Assembly: GCA_050259195.1 (NCBI GenBank)
Contig: JBLNAE010000220.1
Span: forward strand, 1 to 8,085
Direction of reading: 5' to 3'
Source: PSLL01 sp050259195
GTDB lineage: Bacteria; Desulfobacterota_D; UBA1144; Nemesobacterales; CSP1-2
DNA length: 8,085 nt
Part shown: piece after piece, positions 5,777-8,085 of the stretch
How positions within the stretch are numbered: the first letter of the stretch is position 1
Layout of the letters: each line of letters starts with the position of its first letter
The notes under the pieces: model-generated
Told to the model about the DNA's origin: nothing
The model's database searches: none
What the model saw: only the letters and a program-made list of their open reading frames with translations
Made by a program: the position numbers and the translations under genes

Positions 5777-6358
5777 ATGGCCGAAGAAAAAAACCAGGTA
5801 GACAGAATAGTTTCAAAGCTGGGAGAAAAAATAAAGACCCTTCGCACCGAAAAGGGTTGGTCTCTTCAGGACTTGGCCAAAAGGTCTGGCATCTCCGCAG
5901 CCGGGATACACAGGATTGAGTCAAATGGGATAATCCCGACAATAACTACGATGATGAAGATATCAGACGCCTTGGGAAAAAGGGTCAGCTTCTTCATCGA
6001 AGAAAAAGATGAGGATTCCGTTTTCGTCTCGGCAGGCAAACGCGAGTCAATTTTTACGTTTAAGAAGGGACTCGATTTACAATGCGTTTCTGCAAAAAAA
6101 TATGGAGATTTCATTATGACTGCGGCTTATGCAATAGCTGAGGTCGGAGCCTCAAGCGGGAAAAAACCCATGAGCCATCGTGGAGAGGAACTGGTCTATT
6201 GCATTCAGGGAAAAATGGAATTCCAAGTAAATGGCAAGATATACATACTCAACCCTGGCGATAGCCTTCATTTCAGGACTCATGCAGAGCATAAATGGAA
6301 GAATATAGGCGACGTTCGAGCAAAGTTAATATGGGTGCTCGCTGTCGCGCCTTCATGA
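5777..6358 (+). CDS. XRE-family transcriptional regulator with C-terminal cupin domain
   Basis: A protein of 193 residues. An XRE/Cro-type helix-turn-helix occupies about 15-73 (LGEKIKTLRTEKGWSLQDLA, then KRSGISAAGIHRIESNGIIP and ISDALG), followed by a linker and a cupin_2 barrel at about 112-192. In the barrel, SHRGEELVYCIQGKMEFQVNG at 133-153 is motif 1 with His134 and Glu137/Glu138, and PGDSLHFRTHAEHKWKN at 160-176 is motif 2 with His165, His169 and His172. Motif 1 has one His instead of the classical H-x-H pair, as is common in regulatory cupins that bind a small ligand rather than do catalysis. Such proteins usually control the operon they lie in and sense its substrate or product. The gene is 20 bases after the AIRS gene and 13 before the DUF1116 gene, so it is co-transcribed and probably self-regulating. 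The ligand is unknown. Confidence 0.9.
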   Translation: MAEEKNQVDRIVSKLGEKIKTLRTEKGWSLQDLAKRSGISAAGIHRIESNGIIPTITTMMKISDALGKRVSFFIEEKDEDSVFVSAGKRESIFTFKKGLDLQCVSAKKYGDFIMTAAYAIAEVGASSGKKPMSHRGEELVYCIQGKMEFQVNGKIYILNPGDSLHFRTHAEHKWKNIGDVRAKLIWVLAVAPS

Positions 6359-6371
6359 GGAATTAGATTAC

Positions 6372-7673
6372 ATGGCGGCCAAAACCAAATGGCAAGAAAA
6401 ACCGAGAACAGAAACAATGTATCTGGGCAAGCGGATTGATGAAGCCAATAGGATTGGTATAGAAAGGATACTTTCCGTCGAGCCGGTTCTCGTTGATGTA
6501 AATACCGCACTCAATGTCATCCCGGATATGACCCCAAACACCATACTTCATGCAGGACCTCCAATCGAATGGGAAAGAGTGTGCGACCCGATGAAGAGGG
6601 CTGTTAGAGGAGCCTTGATCCTTGAGGGCCTAGCCGGTGACGACCATGAAACAGAGAGACTAATGGAGACAAATAGAATTAAACTCTCTCCAAACCATCA
6701 CCACGATACCGTAGGCCCGATGACGGGAATCATTTCCCCCTCCGTGCCCGTAATTGTCACAAGGGATTTAACATCTGGCAAAACGGTCTACTCCACTTTT
6801 AATGAAGGCGGAGGCAAGGTTCTCTGGTTTGGGACTTTCGGGAGTGAAACACTTGAGCGACTCAGATGGATGCGGGACGTATTGGGTCCCGTGATGAAAA
6901 AGGTAGTTGAAAAGGCCGGAGGTATTTCAATCTGGAATATTTTGGCTCAGGGAATTCAGATGGGAGATGAGTGCCATAACCGTCACGCGGCTTCTACGAA
7001 TATTTTTCTAAAAAGCATTATCGAACCTCTTTTTTCAATAGATTTATCGCGTGATGTCGCCCTGCAGGTCTATAGATTTATCGCCGGAAACAGCCACTTC
7101 TTTCTCAATATGACTATGACTGGTTGTAAGCTCGCAATGGATGCGGCACGCGACATACAGGATTCCACAATAGTCACTGCCATGTCTCGAAATGGAACGG
7201 ATTTCGGAATTCGCGTAAGCGGGCTAGGGGATAATTGGTTTGTATCACCTTCTCCTCTCCTTCTCGATGCTCTCTACAATCCTGGATACGGCCCTGACGA
7301 CGGCGCCCCTGATATTGGGGATAGCGCGATTATAGAGACTATGGGGCTTGGCGGGTTTGCCATTGCCGCTGCGCCCGCTATGGCCTCATTTGCCGGTGGC
7401 GGTTTTCAGGAAGCTGTGGGCATAACAAAACAGATGGGTTTAATTACGCTCGCTAAAAATTCAAAATTTGGAGTCCCTGCTCTGGATTTTGAGGGAACTC
7501 CAATGGGGATTGATATTCGTAAGGTTGTAGAAACGGAAATTCTTCCAAGCATAGATAGCGCGGTGATTCATAAAGCCACAGGAGCAGGACAGATCGGAGC
7601 CGGAATCGTGAAGGCCCCTTATGAGTGCTTCGCACAGGCTCTTACGGCTTTTGGAGAGAAATATAATCTGTAA
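6372..7673 (+). CDS. DUF1116 protein, YlbE/AllG-like (carbamoyltransferase subunit)
   Basis: A protein of 433 residues; E. coli YlbE is about 420. Nearly the whole length matches the family as I remember it: TILHAGPP at 57-64, HHHDTVGPMTGI at 109-120, FNEGGGKVLWFG at 143-154, MGDECHNR at 197-204, FFLNMTMTGCKLAMDAA at 243-259, TAMSRNGTDFGIRVSGLGD at 269-287, DIGDSAIIETMGLGG at 314-328, GTPMGIDIRKVVET at 375-388 and GAGQIGAGIVKAP at 404-416. The first 25 or so residues look like an extension relative to YlbE. In E. coli, FdrA, YlbE and YlbF (AllF, AllG, AllH) together make the oxamate carbamoyltransferase that turns oxalurate into oxamate and carbamoyl phosphate. The substrate here may differ, since no ureide genes are in view. 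The cytosolic protein starts at ATG 6372; TGAGGA at 6356-6361 serves as both stop and ribosome binding site. fdrA follows after 12 bases. Confidence 0.9.
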   Translation: MAAKTKWQEKPRTETMYLGKRIDEANRIGIERILSVEPVLVDVNTALNVIPDMTPNTILHAGPPIEWERVCDPMKRAVRGALILEGLAGDDHETERLMETNRIKLSPNHHHDTVGPMTGIISPSVPVIVTRDLTSGKTVYSTFNEGGGKVLWFGTFGSETLERLRWMRDVLGPVMKKVVEKAGGISIWNILAQGIQMGDECHNRHAASTNIFLKSIIEPLFSIDLSRDVALQVYRFIAGNSHFFLNMTMTGCKLAMDAARDIQDSTIVTAMSRNGTDFGIRVSGLGDNWFVSPSPLLLDALYNPGYGPDDGAPDIGDSAIIETMGLGGFAIAAAPAMASFAGGGFQEAVGITKQMGLITLAKNSKFGVPALDFEGTPMGIDIRKVVETEILPSIDSAVIHKATGAGQIGAGIVKAPYECFAQALTAFGEKYNL

Positions 7674-7685
7674 AAGAAGAGAAAA

Positions 7686-8085
7686 ATGGCGGTAGTCAGC
7701 ACTGTTAAGAGAAACTATTATCAGGACTCAATGAAGCTTATGCAGATAAGCCAGAAGCTCAGCGCACTTCCCGGCGTTGGGAAAGCCTCCGCTATTATGG
7801 CGACTGAGGCTAATCTAAAGATGTTAAGAGACGCCGAGATGATTAAGCAGATTCCCGAATCGGCAAGCGCAAATGATTTGATTGTAACAATTGAAGCAGA
7901 ATCCGAAAAGGCGGCAAAAGAGGCAATAGAAAAATTGGATTCCTTTCTCTCTCCCGCGAAGTTTGGCGCTACTGTAAAAACAGAACACAAAAGCCTCGAT
8001 TCCGCATACAGCGCCTTGCCTCAAGCAAACCTCGCAATTATTTCCGTTCCCGGTCAGTACGCAAAGATTGAAGTGGCAAAGGCTA
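7686..8085 (+). CDS. fdrA: FdrA/AllF-like acyl-CoA-synthetase-fold protein, N-terminal part (cut by the window end)
   Basis: The first 133 residues are present and the frame is open at the window edge; the full protein is about 500-555 residues in the family. The N-terminus VKRNYYQDSMKLMQISQKLS at 7-26 corresponds to the E. coli FdrA segment that reads YQDSVSLMIISRKL, and ASAIMATEANLKML at 34-47, SANDLIVTIEAES at 61-73 and SLDSAYSALPQANLAIISVPGQY at 103-125 match the next conserved parts before the Rossmann CoA-binding-like domain. FdrA has a succinyl-CoA-synthetase-like fold and is a subunit of oxamate carbamoyltransferase with YlbE and YlbF in E. coli. ATG 7686 follows the DUF1116 stop after 12 bases, with only a weak purine-rich AGAAGAGA as ribosome binding site, which suggests translational coupling. 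The third subunit gene (YlbF/DUF2877) and a carbamate kinase would be expected just beyond the window. Confidence 0.88.
   Translation, partial: MAVVSTVKRNYYQDSMKLMQISQKLSALPGVGKASAIMATEANLKMLRDAEMIKQIPESASANDLIVTIEAESEKAAKEAIEKLDSFLSPAKFGATVKTEHKSLDSAYSALPQANLAIISVPGQYAKIEVAKA

Noticed and set aside
7721..8024. Two minus-strand frames at the right end
   Set aside because: They are antisense to fdrA, whose plus-strand translation clearly matches the family.

Overview
The window looks like a chromosomal contig from an uncultured, moderate-GC bacterium. Neither GC content nor any marker gene pins a phylum; a membrane-anchored SGNH protein and a HemW-type heme chaperone suggest a heme-using bacterium, probably diderm, which is only an inference. 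There are no rRNA or tRNA genes and no CRISPR array.

Left part (1-1571): a decaying mobile-element or prophage edge. It opens with the tail of a phage-type small-terminase/HTH-like gene broken by a two-base deletion and a nonsense codon. An intact 130-residue HTH protein of phage type follows. On the minus strand are a small unknown protein starting at TTG behind a strong Shine-Dalgarno, and upstream of it a winged-helix-like reading frame without a usable start (probable pseudogene). About 120 bases (1450-1571) hold nothing I can identify.

Middle (1572-4003, minus strand): hemW (radical SAM heme chaperone) is followed 11 bases later by a membrane-anchored SGNH/GDSL hydrolase. The two probably form one transcript. 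HemW has no visible Shine-Dalgarno, and a promoter-like element sits so close to its ATG that a leaderless mRNA is possible.

Right part (4059-8085, plus strand): a divergent promoter with a good sigma-70 match leads into five genes: a GNAT acetyltransferase of the MSMEG_0567/Sll0786 family (NitE-like), an AIR-synthase-related protein of the Sll0787 family (NitF-like), an XRE-cupin regulator, a DUF1116 protein (YlbE/AllG-like) and the N-terminal quarter of FdrA/AllF. The last four genes are spaced 12-20 bases apart. A 96-base imperfect inverted repeat with CACGAAT motifs separates the first from the second.

The first two families are known from the Nit1C nitrilase/cyanide-assimilation cluster, and the last two are subunits of oxamate carbamoyltransferase in E. 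coli allantoin breakdown. Finding them in one apparent operon, with no nitrilase, radical SAM partner or ureide gene in view, is the most interesting point: it suggests an undescribed nitrogen-compound pathway joining carbamoyl transfer to an AIRS-type ATPase and an acyltransferase, under control of a small-molecule-sensing cupin regulator. The contig ends inside fdrA, so the rest of the pathway is outside the window.
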